Notes: a model not told the origin generated them from the sequence alone. Positions 43,759 through 53,066 are shown, numbered from the stretch's first letter. The stretch is 64,000 bases of DNA from Alphaproteobacteria bacterium CG1_02_46_17 (GCA_001871905.1 MNUG01000032.1:21145-85144), one strand, 5' to 3'. A program made the numbers and translations.

Positions 43759-46077
43759 ATGCTGTCGCGTAATCTTGAACAAACCCTTCATAAAGCTCTT
43801 GCTGCGGCGAGTGATCGTCAGCATGAATATGCTACATTAGAGCATTTGCTGTTGGCTTTGACCGTCGATCAGGATGCCCTCGCGGTTTTAAGGGCTTGCG
43901 GCGTTGATGTCGGGGAGATGCGCGAACAGATCGAAACCTATCTGGATACTGATTTGATTTATCTGGTTAATCCGCACGTCTCGGAGTCAAAACCAACAAC
44001 GGCCTTCCAGCGAGTGCTGCAACGGGCAGCCATCCATGTCCAGTCTTCCGGTCGGGAAGAGGTAACTGGAGCCAATGTTCTGGTGGCGCTGTTTTCCGAA
44101 CGGGAAAGCCATGCCGTCTATTTTCTGCAGCAACATGAAATGACCCGCTTTGATGCCGTTAATTATATCTCACATGGAATTGCTAAGGTACAAACCCCTT
44201 CAACAGATGAGCCGCGCCGTCTGCCACGCGGAGCAGATGAAAATGAGGCAAGTGAGGAAACGCAGCAAGTCAGAACCGGTAAAGAAGCTCTGGATGCCTA
44301 TTGCGTTAATCTGAATGAAAAAGCGAAAAAGGGAAAAATCGATCTGTTGGTCGGTCGTGAAAAAGAAGTTGATCGCACAATCCAGATTTTATGCCGTCGC
44401 TCGAAAAACAACCCGCTGTATGTGGGGGATCCCGGTGTCGGAAAAACCGCCATTGCAGAAGGTCTAGCCAAGAAAATCGTTGATGGCGATGTGCCTGAAG
44501 TATTGTACGGTTGTACGATATTCTCCCTTGATATGGGAGCATTACTGGCTGGAACTCGCTATCGTGGGGATTTCGAGGAACGTTTGAAATCCGTTCTGAC
44601 CGAACTGCAATCCATGGAAAATGTGGTTTTATTCATTGATGAAATTCATACAATTGTTGGCGCAGGGGCTACCAGTGGCGGCGCTATGGATGCGTCTAAT
44701 CTGCTCAAACCCGCATTGGCCAACGGATCATTGCGGTGCATCGGGTCAACGACCTATAAGGAATATCGCAACCAATTTGAAAAAGATCGCGCTCTAGCGC
44801 GACGGTTTCAAAAAATTGATGTGGAAGAGCCATCAATCGATGATGCAATTCGAATTTTGAAGGGTCTCAAAACATATTACGAAGACCATCATAAGGTAAA
44901 ATATACGGCTGACGCGATTAAGGCGGCGGTCGAACTTTCGGCACGCTATATCGGAGATCGTAAGCTCCCTGATAAGGCGATCGACATTATCGACGAAGTG
45001 GGAGCGGCACAGATGTTGTTGCCACCTTCTAAACGCAAGAAAACCATTACAATCAGGGATATCGAATCTGTTGTGGCGGCCATTGCGCGTATTCCGTCCA
45101 AGGCAGTCAGCAAGGATGACCGTGAAGTTCTCGCCCATCTTGAGCGTGATCTGAAAACAATGGTGTTCGATCAGGATCAGGCAATTATGGCACTCTCCGA
45201 TTCTATCAAACTGTCTCGCGCCGGCTTGAGGGATCCTGAAAAGCCGATTGGAAGTTATTTGTTCTCAGGCCCGACCGGTGTCGGGAAAACCGAAGTTGCA
45301 AAACAATTGGCCAAGACGCTGGGGATCGAATTGATCCGTTTTGATATGTCCGAATATATGGAACGTCATGCGGTCTCGAGATTAATTGGCGCACCCCCCG
45401 GCTATGTCGGATATGAACAAGGTGGCCTGTTAACTGACAAGATTGACCAACACCCGCATGCGGTTTTGTTGCTTGATGAAATTGAAAAAGCCCATCCGGA
45501 TTTGTTCAATATTTTGCTGCAGGTTATGGACTACGGCAAGCTTACCGATAATAATGGCAAAACCATTGATTGTCGCAACATTATTCTGATCATGACCACC
45601 AATGCCGGAGCTGCACAATTGGCCAAGGCACCGATCGGGTTTGAGCAAATCAAACGCGCTGATGACGATCAGGAAGAGATTAAACGGATGTTTACTCCCG
45701 AATTCCGTAATCGACTTGATGCGATTGTTTCGTTTGAGCCTTTATCGCAAAAAACCATTCTGCGTGTGGTTGACAAATTTGTCATGCAGCTCGAAGCCCA
45801 GCTCTCGGATCGCCGTGTAACGATTTCTCTCACAGATAAGGCCCGCGAAATTCTAGCCGATACAGGGTATGATCCAGTGATGGGTGCAAGGCCCTTGGCG
45901 CGGGTGGTTCAGGAAAAAATCAAGAAACCACTAGCCGAAGCTTTGTTATTCGGGGATTTGCGTAATGGCGGCTCTGTCCATATTGATGCAAAGAATGGTG
46001 AACTGGTTTTCCTCGTTCAGGCTGAAAAAAATACCGGATCAAAGAAATCTGAAACCAAAGAACATCTTGAGACCTAA
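43759..46077 (+). CDS. clpA: ClpA, AAA+ unfoldase of ClpAP
   Basis: ATP-driven unfoldase for ClpP. 772 residues: N-domain (about 1-140) with LEHLLLALTVDQDA, first AAA module with Walker A GDPGVGKTAIAEGLA and Walker B VVLFIDEIHTIVGAG, second module with [16 protein letters not shown] and LLLDEIEKAHPDLFN. The ClpP-docking loop is IGF (in KAPIGFEQ). FTPEFRNRLD is conserved. Full length. clpP is not in the window. Confidence 0.97.
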   Translation: MLSRNLEQTLHKALAAASDRQHEYATLEHLLLALTVDQDALAVLRACGVDVGEMREQIETYLDTDLIYLVNPHVSESKPTTAFQRVLQRAAIHVQSSGREEVTGANVLVALFSERESHAVYFLQQHEMTRFDAVNYISHGIAKVQTPSTDEPRRLPRGADENEASEETQQVRTGKEALDAYCVNLNEKAKKGKIDLLVGREKEVDRTIQILCRRSKNNPLYVGDPGVGKTAIAEGLAKKIVDGDVPEVLYGCTIFSLDMGALLAGTRYRGDFEERLKSVLTELQSMENVVLFIDEIHTIVGAGATSGGAMDASNLLKPALANGSLRCIGSTTYKEYRNQFEKDRALARRFQKIDVEEPSIDDAIRILKGLKTYYEDHHKVKYTADAIKAAVELSARYIGDRKLPDKAIDIIDEVGAAQMLLPPSKRKKTITIRDIESVVAAIARIPSKAVSKDDREVLAHLERDLKTMVFDQDQAIMALSDSIKLSRAGLRDPEKPIGSYLFSGPTGVGKTEVAKQLAKTLGIELIRFDMSEYMERHAVSRLIGAPPGYVGYEQGGLLTDKIDQHPHAVLLLDEIEKAHPDLFNILLQVMDYGKLTDNNGKTIDCRNIILIMTTNAGAAQLAKAPIGFEQIKRADDDQEEIKRMFTPEFRNRLDAIVSFEPLSQKTILRVVDKFVMQLEAQLSDRRVTISLTDKAREILADTGYDPVMGARPLARVVQEKIKKPLAEALLFGDLRNGGSVHIDAKNGELVFLVQAEKNTGSKKSETKEHLET

Positions 46078-46154
46078 TTAAGTGTAGAGTTGAGTATCTT
46101 GCTCTTGGGGCGTCTTTGACATACCCTGAGAGAACGTGTTGGAGACGTTCGTGT

Positions 46155-46550
46155 ATGATAGAAGATGATGAAGTAATTCTTGTCGCTGATGATGATGATG
46201 GTGATCGTCATGTAATTGCCACCGCCCTGACCGAGGCTGGTTATAAGGTAATGCAGGCTATTGATGCCGGATCAGCTCGCAAAGTTGTTCATGAATATAG
46301 AGTAGCGGTTGCCTTTATCGATCATTTTATGACCCCACATAGCGGACTGGAATTCGCAAATTTCATGTCTCTGGATAAAATAAAATTACCCATGTTTCTT
46401 GTGACCCATGAAGATGATTCGGGGTTGTTGGTTGAGTCCAGCCGGTTGGGCTTCCTTGGGCTTTTGAAGAAACCAGTCTCACCAGAACGGGTCGTGAAAG
46501 CCGTCGAACGGGCGCTAAAAATCCGCGAGAAACACTCGCATCAGGAATAA
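46155..46550 (+). CDS. Second single-domain response regulator
   Basis: 131-residue stand-alone receiver with acidic pocket ADDDDGD, phospho-Asp in VAFIDHFMTPHSG, switch Thr in LVTHEDD, and the conserved Lys in LLKKPVSPE. ATG 46155 with GGAGACG upstream is chosen over ATG 46116. No kinase lies nearby; whether it forms a relay with the receiver at 7300-7716 cannot be told. Confidence 0.88.
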   Translation: MIEDDEVILVADDDDGDRHVIATALTEAGYKVMQAIDAGSARKVVHEYRVAVAFIDHFMTPHSGLEFANFMSLDKIKLPMFLVTHEDDSGLLVESSRLGFLGLLKKPVSPERVVKAVERALKIREKHSHQE

Positions 46551-46585
46551 TAGGTCCCGCTTACTATGATGTAAAATATGGAAAG

Positions 46586-47053
46586 TTAAGAGCGAAGCTC
46601 AAAGATCGCATCAATTTCCACGGCCACCCCAAAGGGGAGATTATTAACGCCGACTGCAAAACGGGCATGACGGCCTTTTTCACCCAGAACAGCAACCAAT
46701 AGGTCGGAGGCACCGTTAATAACGGCGGGATGCTGGTCAAAATCGGTTGTGGCATTAACAAATCCGCCCAATTTCACGCATTTGACTAAGTAATTCCAGT
46801 CTCCGGCGATCGCATGCTTAAGTTGGGCCAGAATATTCAAAGCACAGGCTTTGGCTGCGTCTTGCCCCTGTTCCACTGACAGGGTTTCTCCCAAACGTCC
46901 GATATGCATTTTCTCGCCATTCAGGAAAGGAATCTGCCCTGCAATGAATAAATGATTGTTTGACAGGACATAGGGCACATAATTTGCCGCTGCAGGGGCA
47001 ACATCAGGTAGGGCCAGCCCTAGTTCAATCAATTTTTTTTCCGTTGTATTCAT
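46586..47053 (-). CDS. RidA/YjgF-family protein
   Basis: RidA enzymes deaminate reactive imines or act as small regulatory proteins. 155 residues: VLSNNHLFIAGQIPF, GEKMHIGRLG, QGQDAAKACALNILAQLK, the YVKLGGFVNA-like VKCVKLGGFVNATTDF, and ARFAVGVNNLPFGVAVEIDAIFEL. This is the longer subgroup with an extended N-terminus. The Arg of the canonical RxxVG motif is preserved in ARFAVGVN. ATG 47053 has GGGAGA upstream. Confidence 0.9.
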   Translation of the reverse strand: MNTTEKKLIELGLALPDVAPAAANYVPYVLSNNHLFIAGQIPFLNGEKMHIGRLGETLSVEQGQDAAKACALNILAQLKHAIAGDWNYLVKCVKLGGFVNATTDFDQHPAVINGASDLLVAVLGEKGRHARFAVGVNNLPFGVAVEIDAIFELRS

Positions 47054-47170
47054 GGCACAATCTCCCGATAACAATATGATTTGCAAGACGGTTTTCTTGA
47101 TTCCGACTTGATTATTTGACCAATTTAAGCCATCACTAAAGCCTTAACAAGTTCGGTAAAGGTTGCAACC

Positions 47171-47596
47171 ATGAAATTGTTTGCTTTTATATTCAAAATT
47201 CTGGGTGCGTTGTCCCCCGTTCACATCTGGTTTGTAACACTAACCAGTGGTGCTAAAAAAGTAGGCATTGATTCCCTGGGAAATACATATTACGAATCCA
47301 AGGCGCGCGCTGGATACAACCACACACGCCGTTGGGTTGTTTATAATGGTGCTGCAGAGCCAAGCTCTGTCCCACCGGAATGGCATGGTTGGCTCCATCA
47401 TCAGAGTGATTATGTGCCAACTAATGAAACACAGTCTTTCCGTCGGGAATGGCAAAAAGCACCACAAGCCAATATGACTGGAACACCTGCAGCATATCAC
47501 CCCCCCGGCCACATGCTTGCGAGGGGGCATCGCGACAAGGCAACCGGAGACTATGAAGCTTGGACCCCGCCAGTTCGTAAAACCGTATCGAAATAA
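47171..47596 (+). CDS. NDUFA12-like accessory subunit of respiratory complex I
   Basis: Homologue of the 17.2-kDa mitochondrial complex I subunit, found in alphaproteobacteria. 141 residues: GVDSLGNTYYESK-like GIDSLGNTYYES, RRWVVYNGAAEPSSVPPEWHGWLHH, and PYHPPGHMLARG-like YHPPGHMLARGHR. AAAGG precedes the ATG. It starts the NDUFA12-mlaD-DUF2155 operon typical of the class. The nuo genes are elsewhere. Confidence 0.95.
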   Translation: MKLFAFIFKILGALSPVHIWFVTLTSGAKKVGIDSLGNTYYESKARAGYNHTRRWVVYNGAAEPSSVPPEWHGWLHHQSDYVPTNETQSFRREWQKAPQANMTGTPAAYHPPGHMLARGHRDKATGDYEAWTPPVRKTVSK

Positions 47597-47610
47597 GGAG
47601 CAGACAGCAT

Positions 47611-48189
47611 ATGTCACGTAGTATCGTAGAAACAGTATTGGGTGCGTTCGTCTTGGTCGGCGCACTGATCTTCCTGGTCTTCAGCTATAGCGAAGGTGAT
47701 GCCGGAACCGTTTCCGGTTATAGAATCTCGGCCAATTTTTCTGGAATTGGTGGACTGAAAGTAGGAGACGAAGTTCAGGTCTCTGGTGTCAAAGTTGGTC
47801 AGGTTGCCAGAATTGAATTGGATCCCAAACAATATCTTGCACGGGTCACCATGGAAATTGACGATAATGTCGAGCTTCCGGATGATACAGTTGCCTTGAT
47901 CAGCAGCCAAAGCTTGTTGGGTGGGAAATACATGTCTCTGGAACCGGGGGGATCTCCGGATATGCTGGAAGGGGGCAGTGAAATTCTTTACACACAAGCG
48001 CCGCAAAATCTTGAGGAATTGCTGGGTAAATTTATTTTTTCGATGCAAAAATCGGATAAGCCAGAAGCTGCGCCGGAGGATACTGTAAAGGTAAACGAGC
48101 CCGCACAAGAAATCCAGCCAGCCCCCGCTGCAACGCCAATAGCTCCAAAAGCCACGCCGGATTCAGAACCGGATGTATTAGTAGAATAA
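47611..48189 (+). CDS. mlaD: MlaD, lipid-transport MCE protein
   Basis: Periplasmic MCE-domain ring of the Mla system that keeps outer-membrane lipid asymmetry. 192 residues: membrane anchor ETVLGAFVLVGALIFLVFSYS, MCE domain YRISANFSGIGGLKVGDEVQVSGVKVG, and a Pro/Ala-rich C-terminal tail (about 150-192). AAGGAG upstream of ATG 47611. The rest of the Mla transporter is not present here. Confidence 0.94.
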   Translation: MSRSIVETVLGAFVLVGALIFLVFSYSEGDAGTVSGYRISANFSGIGGLKVGDEVQVSGVKVGQVARIELDPKQYLARVTMEIDDNVELPDDTVALISSQSLLGGKYMSLEPGGSPDMLEGGSEILYTQAPQNLEELLGKFIFSMQKSDKPEAAPEDTVKVNEPAQEIQPAPAATPIAPKATPDSEPDVLVE

Positions 48190-48205
48190 ATAATTTGAGG
48201 CCATT

Positions 48206-48964
48206 GTGAAAAAATTTGTTTCAATCACCTTGCTGGCAATAACCCTTTTGATGGGCGTGTCCGCAGGTGAATTGGGGCAGGTTCTGGCGCAAACCCCACA
48301 AATTGAAGAGATTCCACAAAAATCTGTGCTTCACTATGAAGAATACCCGACAATTCGCTTGCGCTCCCTTGATAAAATTACGGCCCGTACCCTGACCTTT
48401 GATGCCCAAGTCGGCAGCGTGATTAAGTTCGGGGACATCTACATTAAAATTCTAACTTGCCGCAAACCACCACATGTTGAAAAAACCGAAGCAGCGGCAT
48501 TTTTACAAATTTGGCAGGTGGATAAGGTCAAAGACCAATCCCGCTGGATTTTCTCAGGTTGGATGTTTGCATCTTCTCCGGCACTTTCGGGCATGGATCA
48601 TCCGGTCTATGATGTCTGGGTAATTGATTGTCTGGGTAAAGATCCCGAAGCGGTTCCTCCTATAGAAGAAACCGGAGACAAACCTTTGCCTGATGAAGGC
48701 GAGGTGAAGGCCGATCAGGTTCAAGAACCGGAAGGGCAGCCTCAAACCGAAATCAGGGATGAAACTGACACCTCTTTAGACGATGTGAAGACAGAAAATG
48801 GGAATGGGGCATTCAAAGCAGTTCTGGATGACCTGACTGGCGAGAGCAACTCAGACGCACCAGCAACACAGGAAAACCCTTCTCAGGAAATAGAATCCAG
48901 TCCAGATACAGATAGTCCCCCTGAAAAAAACTCGTCAGGTAGCGGGTTTAACGGTATCTACTAG
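48206..48964 (+). CDS. DUF2155-domain secreted protein
   Basis: 252 residues. Signal peptide (SITLLAITLLMGVSAG, cleavage near VLAQ), then the DUF2155 domain (about 40-150) with TFDAQVGSVIKFGDIYIKILTC and WMFASSPALSGMDHPVYDVWVI. The C-terminal 90 residues are acidic, Ser/Pro/Glu-rich and probably disordered, unlike the compact proteins common in the family. Start GTG 48206. Function of the domain is unknown; genomic linkage to mlaD suggests an envelope role. Confidence 0.9.
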   Translation: MKKFVSITLLAITLLMGVSAGELGQVLAQTPQIEEIPQKSVLHYEEYPTIRLRSLDKITARTLTFDAQVGSVIKFGDIYIKILTCRKPPHVEKTEAAAFLQIWQVDKVKDQSRWIFSGWMFASSPALSGMDHPVYDVWVIDCLGKDPEAVPPIEETGDKPLPDEGEVKADQVQEPEGQPQTEIRDETDTSLDDVKTENGNGAFKAVLDDLTGESNSDAPATQENPSQEIESSPDTDSPPEKNSSGSGFNGIY

Positions 48965-49001
48965 AAAATCCCCAAAAGAAACAAATCAAGAACAAAATAT
49001 C

Positions 49002-49030
49002 TTGACAAAAGAACAAAGTAAGAACATATT
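49002..49030 (+). promoter_or_regulatory. Promoter of the candidate structured RNA
   Basis: Perfect -35 TTGACA (49002-49007), 17-bp spacer, -10 CATATT (49025-49030, 4/6). Confidence 0.55.
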
Positions 49031-49036
49031 AACTTT

Positions 49037-49197
49037 GAAACACCCGTACTGTATGTGTTTTCTGCCGTTCTCCGGAGTTGGTTTCCATTCCGGCTGATGG
49101 AATCGTCAAATCGATCTGTTTTATAAATATATCGAAGAGACAAGGTTTCCCTGTTTGACTGCGCCGCATCCCGAAAGGGTGCGGCGTGTTTTTTTGG
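49037..49197 (+). ncRNA. Candidate small RNA or leader attenuator
   Basis: Between the promoter at 49002-49030 and the terminator ending near 49197 there is no usable frame, but several hairpins: AAACAC/GTGTTT, TTCCAT/ATGGAA and TCGAT/ATCGA, then the terminator. About 160 nt. The terminator lies 38 bp before the next gene, so it could be either a free small RNA or a regulated leader of the gene at 49235. It matches no RNA family I can name with confidence. Confidence 0.5.
49162..49197 (+). terminator. Strong terminator or attenuator upstream of the 49235 gene
   Basis: A 10-bp stem CGCCGCATCC (49162-49171) with GGGTGCGGCG (49177-49186, one G-T pair), loop CGAAA, then TG and seven T. Confidence 0.85.
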
Positions 49198-49234
49198 GAA
49201 TTTATCAAGCACACAAAAGATAAAAGGAAAAACA

Positions 49235-49570
49235 ATGTTGACACTATTACCAACCGATCAGAACAATAACCCAATCCCAGCTCTGCGCTTAAAAGATAAT
49301 GGGGCGCACCAGATTTCTGCAGGCGCAACGTCTTCGCGAAATAGTACAGCCTTTGATGCGGGAACGCAGATCATCTCGATCTATGCGACCACGCCCGTCT
49401 ATTTACGATTTGGGGACTCAAGTATAACTGCTACAGCAACTGACCATTATTTTCCGTCAGGTGTTTATTACGATGTGGCAATAGGCGGTGACGGCGCAGC
49501 TCATCATGCGTATATTGCAGTTTTGCGGGAAAGTGCCAACGGAATCGTTTATATCTCCGAGAAGATATAA
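49235..49570 (+). CDS. Small virion-protein-like protein
   Basis: 111 residues, not assigned to a named family. The beta-strand pattern with GTQIISIYATTPVYLRFGDS, HYFPSGVYYDVAIGGDG and a closing YISEKI resembles short head-decoration or fibre domains of phages. No signal peptide. AAAAGGA precedes ATG 49235. No other phage gene is adjacent, so a domesticated or isolated phage-derived gene is inferred. recR converges from 9 bp away. Confidence 0.6.
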   Translation: MLTLLPTDQNNNPIPALRLKDNGAHQISAGATSSRNSTAFDAGTQIISIYATTPVYLRFGDSSITATATDHYFPSGVYYDVAIGGDGAAHHAYIAVLRESANGIVYISEKI

Positions 49571-49578
49571 AAAGGAAA

Positions 49579-50169
49579 TCAGCCGCGGGCCTGAAAGGCC
49601 GTCAGGATGGTTCCGTCATCCAGATAATCGAGTTCACCACCGATGGGCATACCGTGGGCCAGACGGCTGATTGTAATATTGTGATTGCCGATCATATCCA
49701 TGGCCACATGGGACGTGGCCTGACCGTCAACTGTTGCGGGTAAGGCGAGAATAACTTCACGAGGGGAATGCTCGGCAATCCGTTCTTCCAGCTTTTTAAG
49801 GGTGAGGTTGTCCGGCCCGATTCCATCCAGTGCGGATAATACTCCGCCCAACACATGGTACACGCCGCGAAATCCTCCGGCACGCTCAATTGCCCATAAA
49901 TCGGTTAGGGTGGCAACAACACAAATCAAGGAATGATCCCGCGAAGTGTCGTTGCAAATCCGGCAAGGCGATGTGTCATCCAACGCCCCACAAACCGGAC
50001 AGGTTTTGATATGCTCGGCGGCTTCCGACAAGGCACGCACCAGCGGCATCATCATATCTTCTTTTTTGCTGATCAGGGTCAGTGCCGCCCGCCGCGCTGA
50101 ACGCGGGCCAAGGCCAGGTAGAACAGCCAGTTGGCGGATCAGATGGGATAACGGGCCATCTTGCTTCAT
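49579..50169 (-). CDS. recR: Recombination protein RecR
   Basis: Works with RecF/RecO in gap repair and RecA loading. 196 residues: LAVLPGLGPRSARRAALTL (helix-hairpin-helix), zinc finger CPVCGALDDTSPCRIC, and the Toprim domain with ICVVATLTDLWAIERAGGFRGVYHVLGG and SRLAHGMPIGGELDYLDDGTI. Full length. Its ATG overlaps the reductase gene stop by 4 nt. The usual dnaX-ybaB upstream genes are not here. Confidence 0.97.
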   Translation of the reverse strand: MKQDGPLSHLIRQLAVLPGLGPRSARRAALTLISKKEDMMMPLVRALSEAAEHIKTCPVCGALDDTSPCRICNDTSRDHSLICVVATLTDLWAIERAGGFRGVYHVLGGVLSALDGIGPDNLTLKKLEERIAEHSPREVILALPATVDGQATSHVAMDMIGNHNITISRLAHGMPIGGELDYLDDGTILTAFQARG

Positions 50170-50903
50170 GCGATGACGCCCTCATCTGCTGCCATACGCT
50201 TATCAAATTCGGACAAATCAGAATGAATAAGATCCGCACTCAGACCAGCCGCAAGAGCGCTTTCATGAAGACGGCGTAACATTTCAACAGGCCCCGATGC
50301 ATAAATGCGAACCTTGTCATCTGGTTTCAAAGTGGCTAAGGCAATATCCCCGACCAACCCTGATGGAATACCGGACAGCTGATCGTCAGATAAAACAGGA
50401 TGGTAAAGAAAGGATGAAAACTTCTCTGCCATACCGCTCAAAAGCCTATCTGCATATAAATCTTCTTTATGCCGTCCGCCATGAAACAAGGACACACGAC
50501 GATCGGGATTATCTGCGAGGGCAGCTTCGGCAATAGCAAGCATCGGTGCCAATCCTGTTCCCCCCGCCACCAGTATCAGGGAATGCTCGCAATCCTCGTT
50601 ATATAAGCAGGTTCCACCATATCCCGAGATATCCACCACCTCGCCGATAGAAAGGGAGCTGCTTGCATAGGCGCTGGCTCCGCTGTGCCCGTTCCGGATA
50701 TGGAATTCCAAGATGTGGCCATTGGGAAGATTGGCAATGGAATAAGGGCGGGCGGCAAAGCCGGGGAAGGTTAGTAAGGCATATTGACCGGGAAGGTGAT
50801 GCGGAAACAAGGCATCTCCTTCCAGAGGCGCAAAACGCAGAATCCGGATCTGCGACTCTGCACAGGGTTCGGAATACATCAAACGGGCTTGAAAAGAAAT
50901 CAT
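50166..50903 (-). CDS. FNR-type flavin/NAD(P) oxidoreductase
   Basis: 245 residues with ferredoxin-NADP reductase fold: flavin-binding ARPYSIAN, GHILEFHIRNGHSGASAYA, NAD loop LILVAGGTGLAPMLAIAEAAL, VSLFHGGRHKEDLY, and IYASGPVEMLRRL. There is no iron-sulphur domain, so it would be the reductase part of an oxygenase or electron-transfer pair; the partner is not visible. Upstream of recR and coupled to it. Confidence 0.85.
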   Translation of the reverse strand: MISFQARLMYSEPCAESQIRILRFAPLEGDALFPHHLPGQYALLTFPGFAARPYSIANLPNGHILEFHIRNGHSGASAYASSSLSIGEVVDISGYGGTCLYNEDCEHSLILVAGGTGLAPMLAIAEAALADNPDRRVSLFHGGRHKEDLYADRLLSGMAEKFSSFLYHPVLSDDQLSGIPSGLVGDIALATLKPDDKVRIYASGPVEMLRRLHESALAAGLSADLIHSDLSEFDKRMAADEGVIA

Positions 50904-50954
50904 GCTCTTAGAATTAGGGTATTTGAGGTCAAAGTAAAAGAGAAAAGAGCGGGA

Positions 50955-52133
50955 CTAGAACTCAACCATCATGATTTTATGCTGCCCGAACCCGTTAAAA
51001 TCTGTCCGACAGGCATTGCTGTAGGCACCGTTGATCCATATTACAACCCAGTCGCCCTCTGCGGCATAGGAGGGCAGGTAATAAGGCCCCTTCATTTTAT
51101 CCAGAGAATCACAGGTCGGCCCAAAGAAACGAAATGGCACCAATTCCCCGTTTTTTTGAATCAATTCGGGATGACGGGAAATTAAGGTGACAGGAAACCG
51201 CAGCTCCCCCGCCCATTTAGCGGCTTCGATTAACCCTCCATAGACCCCATCATTCAGATATAAGGATTTATCTTTCCGTTGCTCAATGCGCACCACCAGC
51301 AATCCGGCTTCGGCGCATAAGGCTCGTCCAGGCTCACAGTAAAGATCAAGATGCCCCAACCCCGTTTCAGCGATAGCCGACTTTATTTCATCAATGAAAG
51401 CCGATAAAGGTGGAACCTGTTGTCCCAGATAGGGAGCAGGAAAGCCACCGCCGATGTCTAGCGCATCAACCGTGACACCGGAGCGTGCAATAATCTCTGC
51501 AGCTTGACGAATGCCCCGTTTGAAATTTTCAGGATTGGTCGATTGTGTCCCGGGATGGAACATCAGACCAAGACGTGCTGCCACCAACCGTGCTTCATGC
51601 AACAAGAAGGAGGCTCCTTTGGCAGTGGCACCGAATTTAATAGAGAAATCAACGGCGGCTTCCTTGTTTTTTGGCAAGGCCATCCGCACATAAATTTCAA
51701 GATCATTGGCGAGACGGGTTTCATGCAAAATCTTGTGAAGCTCATCAATCGTATCAACCACAAAAACCCTGACCTGATGATCGAAATAGGCCTCGCGAAT
51801 GGCCTCCCGAGATTTGATCGTATGCATGAAATGAATGCGGGCTTGCGGAACCAAGCGTCTTATCAAACGTATCTCTTCAATCGAAGCGGCATCAAAAATA
51901 TGCAGTCCAGCGCGCACCATCTCCAGAATAACATTCTCATCAGGATTGCTTTTTACCGCGAACATCACCTGTCCCGGGAAAAGAGAAAGGAACTCCTTGG
52001 TTCTTTGATGGATAATGGTCTTGCGGAACAAATGAACCGGGCAGGTTGGCTGCAGGCGACGAACCAGTTTTGACACCAGCGTCTGGATGTTGGGATCAAT
52101 AGCAGATTCAAGAGATATCTCGGGAATTCCCAT
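50955..52133 (-). CDS. Ornithine/lysine decarboxylase (alanine-racemase-fold type)
   Basis: PLP-dependent amino-acid decarboxylase of the eukaryotic ODC-like group, making putrescine or cadaverine. 392 residues: VMFAVKSNPDENVI (PLP Lys), FDAASIEEI, MFHPGTQS (HVGSQ in most relatives), DALDIGGGFPAPY, CEPGRALCAEAG, and FGPTCDSLD with the catalytic Cys. The second subunit-interface loop NGAYSNACRTDFNGF is present. Specificity between ornithine and lysine cannot be read from sequence. Confidence 0.92.
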   Translation of the reverse strand: MGIPEISLESAIDPNIQTLVSKLVRRLQPTCPVHLFRKTIIHQRTKEFLSLFPGQVMFAVKSNPDENVILEMVRAGLHIFDAASIEEIRLIRRLVPQARIHFMHTIKSREAIREAYFDHQVRVFVVDTIDELHKILHETRLANDLEIYVRMALPKNKEAAVDFSIKFGATAKGASFLLHEARLVAARLGLMFHPGTQSTNPENFKRGIRQAAEIIARSGVTVDALDIGGGFPAPYLGQQVPPLSAFIDEIKSAIAETGLGHLDLYCEPGRALCAEAGLLVVRIEQRKDKSLYLNDGVYGGLIEAAKWAGELRFPVTLISRHPELIQKNGELVPFRFFGPTCDSLDKMKGPYYLPSYAAEGDWVVIWINGAYSNACRTDFNGFGQHKIMMVEF

Positions 52134-52222
52134 CAGTGCGCACCTTTTAACCTTACAAAGACAGTCTAGCTGAAAAGATATAAGAGAAATTTAACGGATA
52201 ATATTTTCAGTGAGCGGTCAGT

Positions 52223-52450
52223 TTATTGCAAGGCGACAGGATCCAGATCATTCTGTCGCGCTAAAACGCAGGCTCCAGCCAGCGAGTCAACCATCGTTAG
52301 CGCTGTCCCGTCTGCGGCATGGAGGGAATAGGCAGTTCTGTTTTGAACAACAACCGGACGGATATAGGCAACGTGCCCCATCCCGAACGCCAGAAAGGCC
52401 TGTGGCGAGAGTTGTTTCAAAAATTCTGCTTGTTGTGACTCATTCTTCAT
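52223..52450 (-). CDS. DUF1150-family small protein
   Basis: 75 residues from ATG 52450. Recognised by LSPQAFLAFGMGHVAYIRPV, then a SLHAADGTALTMVDS segment. Commonly follows an Hsp20 gene in alphaproteobacteria, as here; the function is unknown but linkage suggests stress. Separated from the Hsp20 gene by about 115 bp. Confidence 0.85.
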   Translation of the reverse strand: MKNESQQAEFLKQLSPQAFLAFGMGHVAYIRPVVVQNRTAYSLHAADGTALTMVDSLAGACVLARQNDLDPVALQ

Positions 52451-52565
52451 GTAGTGCCCATGACCCTTATACAAAGACCTTTATTCAAAAATCAGTGTAT
52501 CATCTTTCAGAGTGGAATTTTACAAAAAAAGTGGAAACGTAAGGCCAGACTTGCTACCGGACTGG

Positions 52566-53066
52566 CTAAACATCCTCACTATCCATTTCAATGGCCTTTT
52601 GTGTAATCTGTTTATTCATCGGAAGATTTCCATGACCATCAAGACCATTACGGATTTTGATTTTTCTGGCGGTCGATTCCGGCAAAATTCTTTTCATGTC
52701 AATATGAAGCAACCCGTTATCAAGCGAGGCCCCGATAATCTCAATCCCGTCCGCCAGAATAAACGAACGTTGAAACTGGCGTGCTGCAATCCCGCGATGA
52801 AGAAAAATCCTATCCTGATCTTGGGCGTCATCATGTTGGTGACCACGAACAGTCAACTGGTTATGTTCGATCTCGACATCGAGATTGTCCATGGTAAAGC
52901 CAGCTACAGCCAGACTAATTCTTAACCCGTCTTCCCCTATTTGTTCGATATTATAGGGAGGATACCCTTCCTGAGCTGATTTCCGGACACGGTCAATCGT
53001 CCGTTCGAACTGGTCAAAACCCAAGAATAAGGGTGAATCAAATAAAGATAATCTTGCCGACGTCAT
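52566..53066 (-). CDS. Small heat-shock protein (Hsp20/IbpA-like)
   Basis: ATP-independent holdase chaperone. 166 residues: N-terminal LFDSPLFLGFDQFERTIDRV, alpha-crystallin core from YPPYNIEQIGEDGLRISLAVAGF through LTVRGHQ, and RGIAARQFQRSF with the conserved GxL motif NGLLHIDM. ATG 53066 has GAGGAG eight bases upstream, better than the in-frame TTG 53090. Upstream of DUF1150. Confidence 0.95.
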   Translation of the reverse strand: MTSARLSLFDSPLFLGFDQFERTIDRVRKSAQEGYPPYNIEQIGEDGLRISLAVAGFTMDNLDVEIEHNQLTVRGHQHDDAQDQDRIFLHRGIAARQFQRSFILADGIEIIGASLDNGLLHIDMKRILPESTARKIKIRNGLDGHGNLPMNKQITQKAIEMDSEDV

